Shown one piece after another: positions 51,255 through 61,131 of a stretch of 64,000 nt of DNA (position 1 is the first letter of the stretch; each line of letters begins with the position of its first letter). The stretch is from NCBI GenBank assembly GCA_964627605.1, contig CAZVGZ010000005.1, positions 1 to 64,000 on the forward strand, read 5' to 3'. The notes beneath the pieces are model-generated. The model did not search any database. It had not been told where the DNA came from and worked only from the letters and a program-made list of their open reading frames with translations. The translations under genes were made by a program, and so were the position numbers. The stretch is from CAZVGZ01 sp964627605. Its GTDB lineage: Bacteria > Latescibacterota > MWCZ01 > CAZVGZ01.

Positions 51255-53809
51255 TAGTACGAGCGAAAAACAACGGCGACGACGATCAATCTACACGCCT
51301 GTTTATCGAACCCTCGGCGCGCGCGGAAGCCTTGTCGGTATATACGCTGCCTCTGTTGAATGATATCCTAAAGGCTTGCGGCTTGGAGACCTCGTCTGGG
51401 CAGTCCAAAGATCAGGTTGTCGGACGTGTCGCTGAACACATATTCGACCCCATCGAATCGGCGAAGACTATCGAGAGTCTTTCAAACGATGAGAGACATC
51501 TACTCGAACAGATAGCTGCGCAGGAGATGGTGGTATCGGTTGGTGAACTGGTGTCCACAGAAGGATCGCTGACGCTGACCAAGGACTTGGTGATCAAGGG
51601 TTTGGTTTTGGCTGGGCGCGATCTGAAGAGCGATCCTTTGAGACGAGGGCGCCCTTTTGACTTAGAGCGGTTGGAATCGGCGCAGGTGGTATGCCCAAAG
51701 TTTGTTGGCCCACTCCTGTCTGGCGAACCGGTTGAGATACCGGTGAGATCTGTATCGGGGTTAGTAGAGAGCCAAACTTCTGATCTAAGGGATCTTGAGC
51801 ACGACCTGGCTGCGATGGCGGACGCGATCAACGAAGGCGGCGTGCGCCCTCTTAAATCCGGTCTTCCTGGCAAAAGGTTTATGCGGCAGGTCAACCCATC
51901 GCTCAGAGTACCGGACCACTTGAAAGACGTGGATCGAATCGAGGAGAGCACACGGCTTCTGTTTGTCTTTGAGCTGCTCGATTCGTTAGGGGTGGTGAAG
52001 CGGCATCGGGGCAGGCTGGTGCTCTCATCGCTTACCGACGAGATATTTGCTGCGGATATTACAGATAGGGCTCAAGGCCTGTTTGAGGCGTGGCTGGAAT
52101 CGGCATGGTGGCATGAGCTGTATCACGTAGGAACCGTGTGTTTGGCGCGAAAATCCCCTGATTGGGACAACGGCGACGGGCAGATTGACGACCTTCCCAC
52201 ACACGATGGGCTAATCTCTGCGCGACGAGTTGTTCTGGATGTTTTGGGCCAGGCCGCCAGCGAGAGCTGGGTGCTGATGGATGACATCGCTGAGGCTATC
52301 AGGATCAGCTCCCGTGGTTTCCTGATGCGTCCGCCGAATCGCACATATTACGGTCGTGCGACGATCTATACCGGCGTTGGGGAGGTGGGTGCCGCCAAGC
52401 CCAGTTTTGTATGGGGTGGTGCTATTGAGCGTGAGGGCAGCTGGCATCGAGTCGAAGGGGCTTTCATAAAAGAGGTGATAGCCACCAGCCTGCACTGGTT
52501 GGGAATCGTCGATATAGGCAGCGTGGCGGTAGAGGACGGGCTGGATTTCTCAGTCTGCCGTTTGACACAGATTGGACGGTGGTTGGCTGGCGGAACAGCG
52601 CGCCCTGTCAACAGGCAGCAGAGCGGCACGGCCCGGTCGATAGTCGTCCAACCAACATTTGAGGTCTCGGTGTTTCCAGAGGGGCAGGACCTCTCTATTC
52701 TTTGGCCTCTGCACAGGTTTGCCGAACCTATTGGCTACGAGACTGTGCGTACATATCGCCTCACCGCAGAGAGCGTGCACAGAGCCATTGAGCAGGGCGG
52801 CGACGCCCAGATAATTTTGGGGTTTCTAGTAAAACACTCCCGTTCGGAACTGCCCAAAACAGTTGCCAATGCGATAGTGGAGTGGGGACGGCGTGCCACA
52901 GAGATTACGGTAACGCAAAATGCGAGCATCTTGGAATCGGAGAGTGTGCTGGAGATGGAGAGTTGGATAGAGACGATAGAGGACCAGGTAGTAAGGCGGT
53001 TGACGCCGACATTGGCGGTGGTGAGCGACAGGGCCGCGCCTTTGCCTCCTATGCCGACAGTGGACTACACACAGCCGCTGGGCGTATGCCTTGATATAGA
53101 CGACGACGCCAGTATCACGCCCACGTCGAATGTCGTCCACTGGGGCGTGCGGCACCTGTTGGAAAGGCTTGCAGAACCCACCGGTGACACCTCGGTGTGG
53201 CAAGTGACTAAGACGTCGGTGCGAAACGCCGTCAAGCGACATCTACACTACGAAACGGCTGCACGCTTTTTGAGCGAGGTATCTGGATCACCACTTCCTA
53301 TGCGCGCACGTCTCAAACTTCAGGGGCTATTCGGTCAGTTGGGGCCTGCAGTTGCTGGTGAGGGCATTGTCGTAATAGTGAAAAATGTTTTGACGATGGA
53401 TGCGCTCCTTAGCTTTCGGGATCTTGACGGCGTATGGCTCAGGCGATTGGGGCCCATGGCAGCTCTGGTAGACCGGGATATGTGGCCGACCCTCCAACGC
53501 TTGCTCGACGAGTTTGGGATCGCTGTTGACAGCGCGGCTATGGAGGAGAGAGAGCAGACAGATGCGCAGCCTAAGAGAGTTAAAGTAAAATCGCTGTCTT
53601 CCAAAAACATCGCCAGCGTGCTGAGGAGAGCCATCGACCAGCGGCAACCGATTGCACTCACCTACAAAGCTGCATCGTCTATTCTCGAAACCACTGTGGA
53701 CCCAATCGCGCTCCGCAAAGGTGCTTTGACTGCTGAGTGTAGGAGCGCCAAGGCGGTGCAGACATTCAGGTTGGACAGAATACAGGGCGTCGCAGTGGTT
53801 GCCGACTAG
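51251..53809 (+). CDS. helicase-associated (XPB/Ssl2 N-terminal-type, Helicase_C_3) protein
   Basis: 852 residues. The centre has the block IVVQPTFEVSVFPEGQDLSI, followed by YRLTAESVHRAIEQGGDAQI, IILGFLVKHSRSELPKTVAN and IVEWGRRATEITV. This is the pattern of the domain that accompanies XPB-type helicases in actinobacteria and others. No Walker A or DEAH box is visible, so it is not a helicase by itself. The C-terminus holds a WYL-like strand set (QPIALTYKAASS). XPB helicases act in repair; no such helicase gene is adjacent here. A role in DNA repair or regulation is inferred. Confidence 0.75.
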   Translation: MIVRAKNNGDDDQSTRLFIEPSARAEALSVYTLPLLNDILKACGLETSSGQSKDQVVGRVAEHIFDPIESAKTIESLSNDERHLLEQIAAQEMVVSVGELVSTEGSLTLTKDLVIKGLVLAGRDLKSDPLRRGRPFDLERLESAQVVCPKFVGPLLSGEPVEIPVRSVSGLVESQTSDLRDLEHDLAAMADAINEGGVRPLKSGLPGKRFMRQVNPSLRVPDHLKDVDRIEESTRLLFVFELLDSLGVVKRHRGRLVLSSLTDEIFAADITDRAQGLFEAWLESAWWHELYHVGTVCLARKSPDWDNGDGQIDDLPTHDGLISARRVVLDVLGQAASESWVLMDDIAEAIRISSRGFLMRPPNRTYYGRATIYTGVGEVGAAKPSFVWGGAIEREGSWHRVEGAFIKEVIATSLHWLGIVDIGSVAVEDGLDFSVCRLTQIGRWLAGGTARPVNRQQSGTARSIVVQPTFEVSVFPEGQDLSILWPLHRFAEPIGYETVRTYRLTAESVHRAIEQGGDAQIILGFLVKHSRSELPKTVANAIVEWGRRATEITVTQNASILESESVLEMESWIETIEDQVVRRLTPTLAVVSDRAAPLPPMPTVDYTQPLGVCLDIDDDASITPTSNVVHWGVRHLLERLAEPTGDTSVWQVTKTSVRNAVKRHLHYETAARFLSEVSGSPLPMRARLKLQGLFGQLGPAVAGEGIVVIVKNVLTMDALLSFRDLDGVWLRRLGPMAALVDRDMWPTLQRLLDEFGIAVDSAAMEEREQTDAQPKRVKVKSLSSKNIASVLRRAIDQRQPIALTYKAASSILETTVDPIALRKGALTAECRSAKAVQTFRLDRIQGVAVVAD

Positions 53810-53814
53810 AGACC

Positions 53815-54885
53815 ATGGCCAACACTGGAACGATAGTCATAGCTGGAGCCGGACTGTCGGGTTTGGCAACTGCCATCACCCTGGCTGATAGAGGAGTGAA
53901 GGTAGTCGTCCACGAAAAGCGGGCGGATGTGGGGATGCGCTTTTCTAAAGACTTTCAGGGTTTGGAGAACTGGACCACCAACAGCGATGTACTGGTCGAT
54001 CTGGCGAATTTGGGACTCACAGCTTCCTGGTGGACCAAAGGTGTCGATTCGTTCCGCGCGGTTGGTCCTGGCGATGATGAGTCATACCGCTTCAGTTGCC
54101 GCCGACCTCTATTCTATCTCGTTCAACGCGGTGCGGACCCCGGTTGCATTGATGCTGCCCTAAGGGATGTCGCAAGCGGCATGGGGGTCGATATCAGGTT
54201 TTCATCGCCGTCAGAAGTCGGAGATGCGGACGTTGTGGCGTCGGGCCCACAACGAACCAACGGTATTGTCTATGGACGGACGTTCAGGACCGAATCGAGT
54301 GATGCTGCGGTGCTGGTGTGCGACGACGCTGTTGCGCCAAAGGGCTACGGGTATCTTTTGATTGCTGAAGGGCGCGGCACACTTGCCGTGGTGGTTCGAC
54401 AGGGCGACGGTGGCAGAGCTCACCAACGGCTCGACCTGCTCGACGAACGGGTGCGCCGTCTGGTTGATTTCGATGATGACGATGTTCGCGACTTTGGTGC
54501 GAATGGGGCTTTTGCGCCTGCTCTTGGGTTTGTACGCGACGGCGCTTGGGTGGTTGGGGAGGCGTCGGGCTTGCAGGATTTCCTTTTCGGATTTGGGATG
54601 AGGTCGGCACTCGTAAGTGGCGTTTTGGCAGCCAAGAGCATACTTAACCAGACCGACTACCCTGAGGCCGCCGATGCCCGTTTTGGGAGAGCGGTCGAGA
54701 CATCGCTCGTAAATCGCTATATTTACGAGCGGATGGGTGGATTGGCGTACTCCGCTGTGTTGGGGAGGATCAGTCGCAGCGGTGCGGATCCGGTTGATCT
54801 GCTCGCAAGGATATATGGCCACTCGTGGAAGACCCGTCTGATTGCGCCATGGGTCAAATGGCGGATGCGCCGCCGCTTTCGATAG
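53815..54885 (+). CDS. FAD-dependent geranylgeranyl reductase-like oxidoreductase
   Basis: 356 residues. N-terminal FAD motif IVIAGAGLSGLATAITLADRG with the acidic end of strand two (VVHEK). A second FAD contact lies in GAWVVGEASGLQDFLFGFGM near residue 250, typical of the geranylgeranyl reductase group that saturates isoprenoid chains of lipids and quinones. The C-terminus is basic (WVKWRMRRRFR). It starts six bases after the helicase-associated gene, so they may be co-transcribed. Substrate not known. Confidence 0.8.
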   Translation: MANTGTIVIAGAGLSGLATAITLADRGVKVVVHEKRADVGMRFSKDFQGLENWTTNSDVLVDLANLGLTASWWTKGVDSFRAVGPGDDESYRFSCRRPLFYLVQRGADPGCIDAALRDVASGMGVDIRFSSPSEVGDADVVASGPQRTNGIVYGRTFRTESSDAAVLVCDDAVAPKGYGYLLIAEGRGTLAVVVRQGDGGRAHQRLDLLDERVRRLVDFDDDDVRDFGANGAFAPALGFVRDGAWVVGEASGLQDFLFGFGMRSALVSGVLAAKSILNQTDYPEAADARFGRAVETSLVNRYIYERMGGLAYSAVLGRISRSGADPVDLLARIYGHSWKTRLIAPWVKWRMRRRFR

Positions 54886-54977
54886 GCGTACGGCCCAGTA
54901 CTGTCGGGGCCCTAGGAACGCCGGTTGTCTTGAGTCTCGATTAGAATGCCTGTAATAGAGTTTTGGAGGTGCGTCTG

Positions 54978-56903
54978 TTGGTCGAACGCCCTCGACATTA
55001 CTGGGGTTGGAGTATCATCTGCCTCCTAGCAGCTTCGTGCGGTGGTGGGCCGCCTGTATTCGATCCACCGCCGGAGCCGTCCCCTGTGATTCCAGCGGCG
55101 AACATAGACGTCACCGAGTATCTGGACCAACTTACCGGTCCTTTGCGGGAGCCCTCTGAAACAGCTTTGGCGTTGACAGTGGGGTATGAGGTCAGACCGT
55201 CTCACGTCGGTGCCGATGGTCAGTCGGAACTCTTCGTATTGGTAGGTCTGCAAGGCGCACACGACGTGCAGGGCGTCCGCGATCCGGTGAATATAGCACT
55301 CGTGATCGACCGATCTGGATCGATGGCGGATGCGGACCGGTTGGTAGCGGTGAAGCAGGCTGCTGAAGCGTTGGTGAGCCGATTGACCTCTAAAGATTTC
55401 TTGAGTCTGATTACCTACGACACCCATGCTCAGGTGGTCCTGCCTGCCGCTCCAAAAGTATCAACAGACCAACTGCTGGCAGCGTTAGATGGGATCACCT
55501 CTGGAACATTCACGAATTTTAGCGCTGGCCTGGCCACCGCCGGAAATACGCTCCTGACCCCTGACCGCCCTCCCAAACACTCCCGGATTCTGCTGGTATC
55601 AGATGGCCGCCCGACCGCTGGAGAGAGATCGTACTTCTCCCTGGTTGGGATGGTGAACAGGTTGCGGCAGGCCAGGATCGTAGTGAGCACGATGGGCGTG
55701 GGCCACGGGTTCGATGAAAACCTTTTTTTGGCGCTGGCCGGTGTAGGGGGAGGTCGCCATTACTTCCCCCAAACTCCAACGGAACTCACACAGGGGTTCG
55801 CCGACGAGATCGACATGCTCGCACCATTTGTGGCGTCCCGTGTGAGGGTGGATGTCGAGCTCCCTGAGGGTGTGGAGCTGATTGATGTTTTTGGTGTTGG
55901 TGTCAAACTCACAGGCGACGGAGCAAAATGGCGCGTCGATAGAATTGAGTCGGGCCAGACCAGAGTCTGGCTGCTGAAACTTAGCGCGGGTCCGATAGCA
56001 CCCGATGAGGTAGTTGCTAACGTCAGTCTGACTTATCGAGATCGCATCAGTAAAAAACGGGTCAGAGAAGAGCGTGCTGTGCGTCCTAATCGTTCCATTG
56101 ATAGAAGAGGAGTTTCGCGAGGCGATACAACGGCGCAGGTGCTGCGCACCCTGATAGAATCGGCTGCAGCGTTTGGTCAGGCGGCCGATCAGATAAAGCG
56201 TGGTCAACACAGTCGCGCCTATGAGACCATATCCGCAGCGAGGGATTCTGTCGGTGAGGTTGCAGATCGTTTTCCAGGAGGTACACTCAGTGGCGAAGCG
56301 ACACTTCTGGCGGACTACGCCGAGGTGCTTGAGATACGATCTACTGATGCCATAGCGGAGACACCGCAAACGATCCGACTTCTTTCACTCAAGCAGCGGC
56401 GCAGCCAGACCGCCAGGCTAAGAGCGTGGCTAGATGGGCTAAAAGACGTCGCGACACGGCGCCCTGCTGTGGCCACAGAGCATAGACGCCACCTGCTTAG
56501 ACGCGACATACACAGAAGATTGACTGAACTGGGAACCGTCGGGCCCGGCCTCACGGAGCGGTTTGCGTTCCCTCAAAGAAGGCGGCGTCCCACGCTTGCG
56601 GTGAATCCGTTTGTATGGTCAGACAGCAGCCAAAGTGTGTTGAGTCGGTTGATTACTAACCGGCTGGTAGTCGATCTCAAGCGCGCTAAAGATTTCGACG
56701 TGGTGGAGCGGACTCAGCTGTCTGCCGATGCCAACCACGGTGAGGTCACCGCCACAGACCTTGTGCTGTTAGGGGGGGTAATCAAGCTGGAATCGAGCAT
56801 GACTGTCACTGCGAGGTTGGTCACAACCGCCGACCAGCAGATTGTCGCAGGGGTGCATATCACTGTACCGCGTACTCCCGGGCTGTTGTTTCTCTCCCAA
56901 TGA
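54978..56903 (+). CDS. von Willebrand factor A lipoprotein with C-terminal CsgG/FlgO-like domain
   Basis: About 641 residues. A short signal (WGWSIICLLAASCGGG) ends in a lipobox-like A-A-S-C, so it is probably a lipoprotein. The VWA domain (about residues 100-280) has the MIDAS residues in DRSGSMADADRL, TFTNFSAGLATA and LLVSDGRPTAGE. A middle helical region follows. The C-terminal 110 residues (VWSDSSQSVLSRLITNRLVV, FDVVERTQLSADA) look like the CsgG/FlgO nucleation domain that assembles in the outer membrane. The start is uncertain: GGAGG at 54965-54969 fits TTG 54978 best, with TTG 54963 and GTG 54969 also in frame. The combination suggests a surface or periplasmic scaffold. Confidence 0.75.
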   Translation: MVERPRHYWGWSIICLLAASCGGGPPVFDPPPEPSPVIPAANIDVTEYLDQLTGPLREPSETALALTVGYEVRPSHVGADGQSELFVLVGLQGAHDVQGVRDPVNIALVIDRSGSMADADRLVAVKQAAEALVSRLTSKDFLSLITYDTHAQVVLPAAPKVSTDQLLAALDGITSGTFTNFSAGLATAGNTLLTPDRPPKHSRILLVSDGRPTAGERSYFSLVGMVNRLRQARIVVSTMGVGHGFDENLFLALAGVGGGRHYFPQTPTELTQGFADEIDMLAPFVASRVRVDVELPEGVELIDVFGVGVKLTGDGAKWRVDRIESGQTRVWLLKLSAGPIAPDEVVANVSLTYRDRISKKRVREERAVRPNRSIDRRGVSRGDTTAQVLRTLIESAAAFGQAADQIKRGQHSRAYETISAARDSVGEVADRFPGGTLSGEATLLADYAEVLEIRSTDAIAETPQTIRLLSLKQRRSQTARLRAWLDGLKDVATRRPAVATEHRRHLLRRDIHRRLTELGTVGPGLTERFAFPQRRRRPTLAVNPFVWSDSSQSVLSRLITNRLVVDLKRAKDFDVVERTQLSADANHGEVTATDLVLLGGVIKLESSMTVTARLVTTADQQIVAGVHITVPRTPGLLFLSQ

Positions 56904-56913
56904 CTCCCAGATC

Positions 56914-57985
56914 GTGGCTGTAGGCCAGGAATACAGCGGCGAGACCGCGACGTTTGTAGACTGTATTCACCCACGCCCAGGTGACGCGTTCTACGTCCGC
57001 CATGGCCCCGAGCCGTACGCCCAGCTCCTTTTTGCCAGACGGTAGAACGTTGGTCCTTCCAAGACGGCGCTCAGCCTCGCGAGATGCACCGTGGGACCTT
57101 TTCATTTCAGATGTGGATGGCGGGCGGATGACGCAGGCCACCGAGTGCGAGCGGTTGGAGGGTGCTGTAGTGTCTGCTGATGGGAGTTCGGTCTTCTACA
57201 CGGCGGGTGCGGAGCTGTTTCGATTGACGGTTTCAGACTGCACCCACGAATCGGTCGCGCAGTTCGACGGCGCTATCAAACCTTTGACCGGGCTCAGCGT
57301 CGGTGGAGCGTCGACCGTATACGTGAACGTGCAATGCGAGGGGCCTCGTCGAGAACTAAGGAAGATCGACCCCAACAGTGGCCGCAGCGAAACGATCTTT
57401 GGAAATTCCGACGGTATGGGACATATTATCGTGAGCTAGACTGGAAACTGGCTGGCCTGGCAGGCGAAAGAAGAGATAAACGAACACGACACTCAGACCT
57501 GGCACGTCATGCGAGCAGACGGAAGCGAGAAACATCGTTGGGCGGTTCAGAACTGGTCGCACGGTACTTGGCTCGATCAGACTGACGTCATGCAAGGGAC
57601 ACTGCTTCCGCCAGGTCATGCCATCGTATCAGCATCGCCAAATTCCGCGCCACATGAGGTTGCTGCAGCAGTCAGCGGCCCCTATTATTGGCACTCAGCG
57701 CCGTCATCGGATGGTCAATGGATCGTCAGCGACACGAACTGGCCTGATATCGGCATTCAGCTTATCCATGTGCCTACAGGACACTTCAGGACCCTCTGCA
57801 TGTCAGATTCTGGCTACGCACACCCACATCCTGTGCTAAACCACGATGCCAGCAATGCGATGTTCACATCCGATCGATCGGGTATAAGCCAGGTCTATTG
57901 CGTGGAGATATCAGATGCATTCAAAGAAGAGGTGGCTGCTGAAAACACGCTAAAGAAGGACCGTGCGGCTGATTTTCCCGACTGA
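56914..57985 (+). pseudogene. oligogalacturonate-lyase-like gene, frameshifted and with an in-frame TAG
   Basis: This is a decayed tandem copy of the next gene. It starts at GTG 56914 (GQEYSGETATFVD), shifts frame near 56965-56981, continues as VTRSTSAMAPSRTPSSFLPD and RRRSASRDAPWDLF, is stopped by TAG at 57437-57439, and goes on in the same frame as TGNWLAWQAK, HRWAVQNWSHGTW, MQGTLLPPGHAI, YYWHSAPSSDGQW, HPHPVLNHDA and TSDRSGISQVY to 57985. Every block has a counterpart in the intact copy. Two independent lesions make it non-functional. Confidence 0.88.
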
Positions 57986-58024
57986 GACGCTCGAACCCTC
58001 ACACAAAAATGCGAGAAGAAAAAA

Positions 58025-59104
58025 ATGGCAAAAGGAAGAGACTATGGCACCGAGGCGACCGAATATGTCGATCCGGTCACCGGTGCGGAGATCACTCAAC
58101 TCACCACCAACCCCACCCACAGCCAAAACCTCTATTTCGAGGACTGTCACTTCACCCCTAACAGCGAGATTGTGATCTTCACTTCGCGTAGATCGGCTAG
58201 CCGCGGTGCGCGATCTGACCTGTTTCGCTGCAACGTGGATGGAACACACCTAACGCAGCTCACAGAGAGCGACAGATTTTCCAACGCAGTTTTGGCGTTG
58301 GACGGCGAGCACTCTTTTTTTTCCGCTGGCAAAGAGATTAGAAGCGTAAGTATGGATGACTCCAGCGAGGAGGTGGTGTTCGCATCGGACGAGATGTCCT
58401 TCGGCCGCATCTCCGTCGGCGGATCATACATATTTATACAGGCAACTTTTTCAAAAGACAAGTCGGGAATAGTGCGGATTGATCTAGATGGGTCGAACCC
58501 TAAGACCATCAAGGAAGGGATCAGGATCGGTCACCTAAACCCCAGCCCTACAGGCAACTATGTGGCGTACATCGAGACTGCGGAAACCAACGAATTTGCT
58601 GGACAGACGTGGTACGTCATGGATGCAGACGGGGAGGGGGATCACCGCTGGCCTGTGCAGAACTGGGCGCACAGCGCATGGGTGGGTACATCCGACAGGA
58701 TGCAGGGAACACTGCTTCCTCCAGACCACGCGATCACTTGGATCGCGCCAGATCAGACGTTGGAGGAGATGGAGACCATCACCAGCGGTCCGTATTTCTG
58801 GCACTCTTCGGCCTCAGCGGACGGACAGTGGTTGGTCGCTGATACGCAGTGGCCAGATATCGGGCTACAGTTGATCCATCTGCCCACGGGCCGCTATCAC
58901 ACGCTCTGTAGGTCCGAATCGAGCATCATGGGACATGCACATCCCCACCCCAGCTTCAGCCCTGATGGTACCAGAGTGCTTTTTAACTCTGATAGAACCG
59001 GTATCATCCAGGTATACGTGGTCAAGGTACCTGAGTGGCTTACTGAGAAACTCGAAGCAGGGGCGCTGCTCAAAAGGGACCGCATGGTTTCAAAGACGGT
59101 CTAG
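58025..59104 (+). CDS. oligogalacturonate lyase-like beta-propeller protein
   Basis: 359 residues, no signal peptide, so cytoplasmic as expected for oligogalacturonide lyase, which splits unsaturated oligogalacturonates in pectin breakdown. Family features: YVDPVTGAEITQLT near the start, FTSRRSASRGARSDLF, HRWPVQNWAHSAWVG, YFWHSSASADGQWLVADTQW, a His-rich metal site MGHAHPHPSFSPDG and the closing LFNSDRTGIIQVYVV. The Gln and His residues of the manganese site appear present. It may act on other uronates. It follows its own broken duplicate by 39 bases and is closed by a strong terminator. Confidence 0.78.
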   Translation: MAKGRDYGTEATEYVDPVTGAEITQLTTNPTHSQNLYFEDCHFTPNSEIVIFTSRRSASRGARSDLFRCNVDGTHLTQLTESDRFSNAVLALDGEHSFFSAGKEIRSVSMDDSSEEVVFASDEMSFGRISVGGSYIFIQATFSKDKSGIVRIDLDGSNPKTIKEGIRIGHLNPSPTGNYVAYIETAETNEFAGQTWYVMDADGEGDHRWPVQNWAHSAWVGTSDRMQGTLLPPDHAITWIAPDQTLEEMETITSGPYFWHSSASADGQWLVADTQWPDIGLQLIHLPTGRYHTLCRSESSIMGHAHPHPSFSPDGTRVLFNSDRTGIIQVYVVKVPEWLTEKLEAGALLKRDRMVSKTV

Positions 59105-59138
59105 CACATTGAGAATATGGCTTGCTGTGAGCCAAGAT

Positions 59139-59177
59139 AACGGGCGTCGATGGGACCTGTTGACGCCCGTTTTTTTA
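59139..59177 (+). terminator. Rho-independent terminator
   Basis: AACGGGCGTC (59139-59148) pairs with GACGCCCGTT (59162-59171) and is followed directly by a T run. It ends the oligogalacturonate-lyase-like transcript. This is the clearest intrinsic terminator in the window. Confidence 0.9.
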
Positions 59178-59487
59178 TTCTGCGGTTCGACACTCCGAAA
59201 CTGTTCATGGGGCGCGACGCCTTAGTATCACCTGGGCTTTGACAACCAGATTGGCCACCACCACGCTCATATATTGACATCCCCCACTACTTAACTGTGA
59301 AACTCGCCAGAACGCCTACGTATCTGACCTTTGTGGGCCCGCGTTTTGTGGTGCCTACATGAACATACCTGTCTGAAAAACCGATGCCGCGCCATACGAA
59401 TCTGCCTTTGGCCGCGTAGCTCCAGTTGTTTTGGTCGGCATAGTAATGGTGATCGGAACCGATCCACCGTTTGATGCGTCGCCCCAT
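59178..59487. other. intergenic stretch without a supported gene
   Basis: About 310 bases after the terminator. A minus-strand open frame of 70 codons (59287-59499) includes GRFVWRGIGFSDRYVHVG and could be the tail of a lost gene, but I recognise no family and it has no good ribosome site. Confidence 0.4.
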
Positions 59488-60070
59488 CAGTCGAGGCATT
59501 TGGATTGCCGGATCATCTACGATCTATGCAGCGATCCTGCTATTGTGGATCGGATGGCGTCATTCTACGGCCCTGACTTGGTTCTGTGGCGTTCGAATAT
59601 TTTTGTGAAGGATCACGGTGGGTCGGAGACCGGTTGGCATCAGGACATGAACTACTGGCCCATTGAGCCACTGATCAACATATCGGCGTGGTGGCTATTG
59701 ACGATGTGGACCAGGAGAACGGGTGTGCTAATCTCATCCCTGGCTTTCATCGTAAAGCCATCCCTCACATCACCGCCCCACTCGACAAGGGGTTTCGTGA
59801 GATCGCAGACCCATCATTCGTGGATGATTCCAACGCTGTTGCGATGCCGCTAAAAGCCGGGGAGTTCTTTCTGTTCAACGAGCGCACGTTACATCAGTCG
59901 AACAAAATGAGTCTCATAGACGCCGGATGGGCTTGGCTATCAGGGTGACTGTCCCCATAGTAAGGGTAGGTCACTCAAAGCTATTTGAAGGCCACAAGGT
60001 GATCGTGATCGCCGGTGAGGACAGATGTGGGTTTAACGATGTAGCTGAGCCGCCTGGGTCTTGGGCCTAA
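59488..60070 (+). pseudogene. phytanoyl-CoA dioxygenase family gene, N-truncated with two frameshifts
   Basis: Three frames join into one PhyH protein: SRHLDCRIIYDLCSDPAIVD, YGPDLVLWRSNIFVKDHGG and the iron motif GWHQDMNYWP; a shift near 59690; then AIDDVDQENGCANLIPGFH, ADPSFVDDSNAVAMPLKAGE and FFLFNERTLHQSN with the distal histidine; a shift near 59912; then RRRMGLAIRVTVPIV and the end at TAA 60068-60070. The N-terminal 60 or so residues are absent. Non-functional. Confidence 0.85.
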
Positions 60071-60246
60071 AAAAGGAGCGCAGCCACCCAGAAATTGGGC
60101 ACGTTCCCATGTGGCTGGTGTTTTTGGCCAAGCATGTATCGATTCAGTGGTCGCATGTTGACCAGTGGGGTTCTGAGATAAACGAAATATCGCACTCGCA
60201 ATGGACGTTAATGATCCGCTAACCTGCCGAATTTGGAGAGAAAGAG

Positions 60247-61131
60247 ATGTCGGAAATAATCAAATTAGGCACCGTGCAGAAGCACCTCGTTGAGGTGTCG
60301 CCGTTTTTGTATGATGGGCGGCTGCTCATGTTTGAGTCGGTGCGGCCTAGAACACCAGATAACACTCACGGTGGCGATCACTATCTCAGGATTCGTGAGC
60401 TTGGTGGTGGAACTGGTGATGTGGGCAGTGCAGAGGAATTTGCTGATGGGAAGCTGCTGACTGAGTTTGGTGACGGGATGACCTTCGGTGTTCCATTCGT
60501 TTGGGACGATACGGTCTATGTCTATGCCACACTGGCAGATAAGCCGGAGGTGGACGACATTTTTCTTTTTTGGTCGAACGACATGAGTATGTGGCAGCAG
60601 AGAGTCGTGGTCGCAGGTCAGGATGAACGCCTATTCAACTGCTCTGTCTGTCGGGCTGGCGATAGGTTTGTCATGTCATACGAGTCCAACGACAAGACGT
60701 GGCCTGCGTTCACAATTAAATTCGCGGAGTCTGACGATCTGATGTCCTGGAGGAAGATATCTACCGATGAGGCTATCTATGGCACGGATCGTTACACCGC
60801 GTGCCCGTCGCTCAGGTTCCTGGATGGATATTTCTATATGTGGTATCTTGAGAAGAGGGGTGGGCATCTCAGTCAGGGGGACGACGACTGGTTTTTTGAG
60901 ACATTCCTGACGCGCTCACAAGACCTACTCGATTGGCAGCAGAGCCCAGCCAACCCGATCTTGACGCCAGCGCCAAGCGAGGACATCAACAACTCAGACA
61001 TAGATTTTTGCGAGTTTGAAGAGAGCATGATTATCTACTATTCGTGGGGCAGCCAGCGTGGTGAAGAGAACTTAGCTCACGCAAGCTACGATGGCACGCT
61101 CATATCGTGGATACTGGCTTCATATGCCTAA
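60247..61131 (+). CDS. GH43/GH32-like five-bladed beta-propeller hydrolase
   Basis: 294 residues with a GGAGAG ribosome site. The repeat pattern of propeller glycosidases is visible: VSPFLYDGRLLMFESV, FGVPFVWDDTVYVYATL, LFNCSVCRAGDRFVMSYE, YTACPSLRFLDGYFYMWYLE and SDIDFCEFEESMIIYYSWGS. There is no signal peptide. Such proteins act on alpha-L-arabinofuranosides, xylosides or fructans, or bind glycans; the specificity is not clear. The next (truncated) propeller gene starts inside its last codons. Confidence 0.7.
   Translation: MSEIIKLGTVQKHLVEVSPFLYDGRLLMFESVRPRTPDNTHGGDHYLRIRELGGGTGDVGSAEEFADGKLLTEFGDGMTFGVPFVWDDTVYVYATLADKPEVDDIFLFWSNDMSMWQQRVVVAGQDERLFNCSVCRAGDRFVMSYESNDKTWPAFTIKFAESDDLMSWRKISTDEAIYGTDRYTACPSLRFLDGYFYMWYLEKRGGHLSQGDDDWFFETFLTRSQDLLDWQQSPANPILTPAPSEDINNSDIDFCEFEESMIIYYSWGSQRGEENLAHASYDGTLISWILASYA

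Noticed and set aside
59287..59499. 70-codon minus-strand gene
   Set aside because: No family, no ribosome site, and it overlaps the PhyH remnant; kept only as a note.
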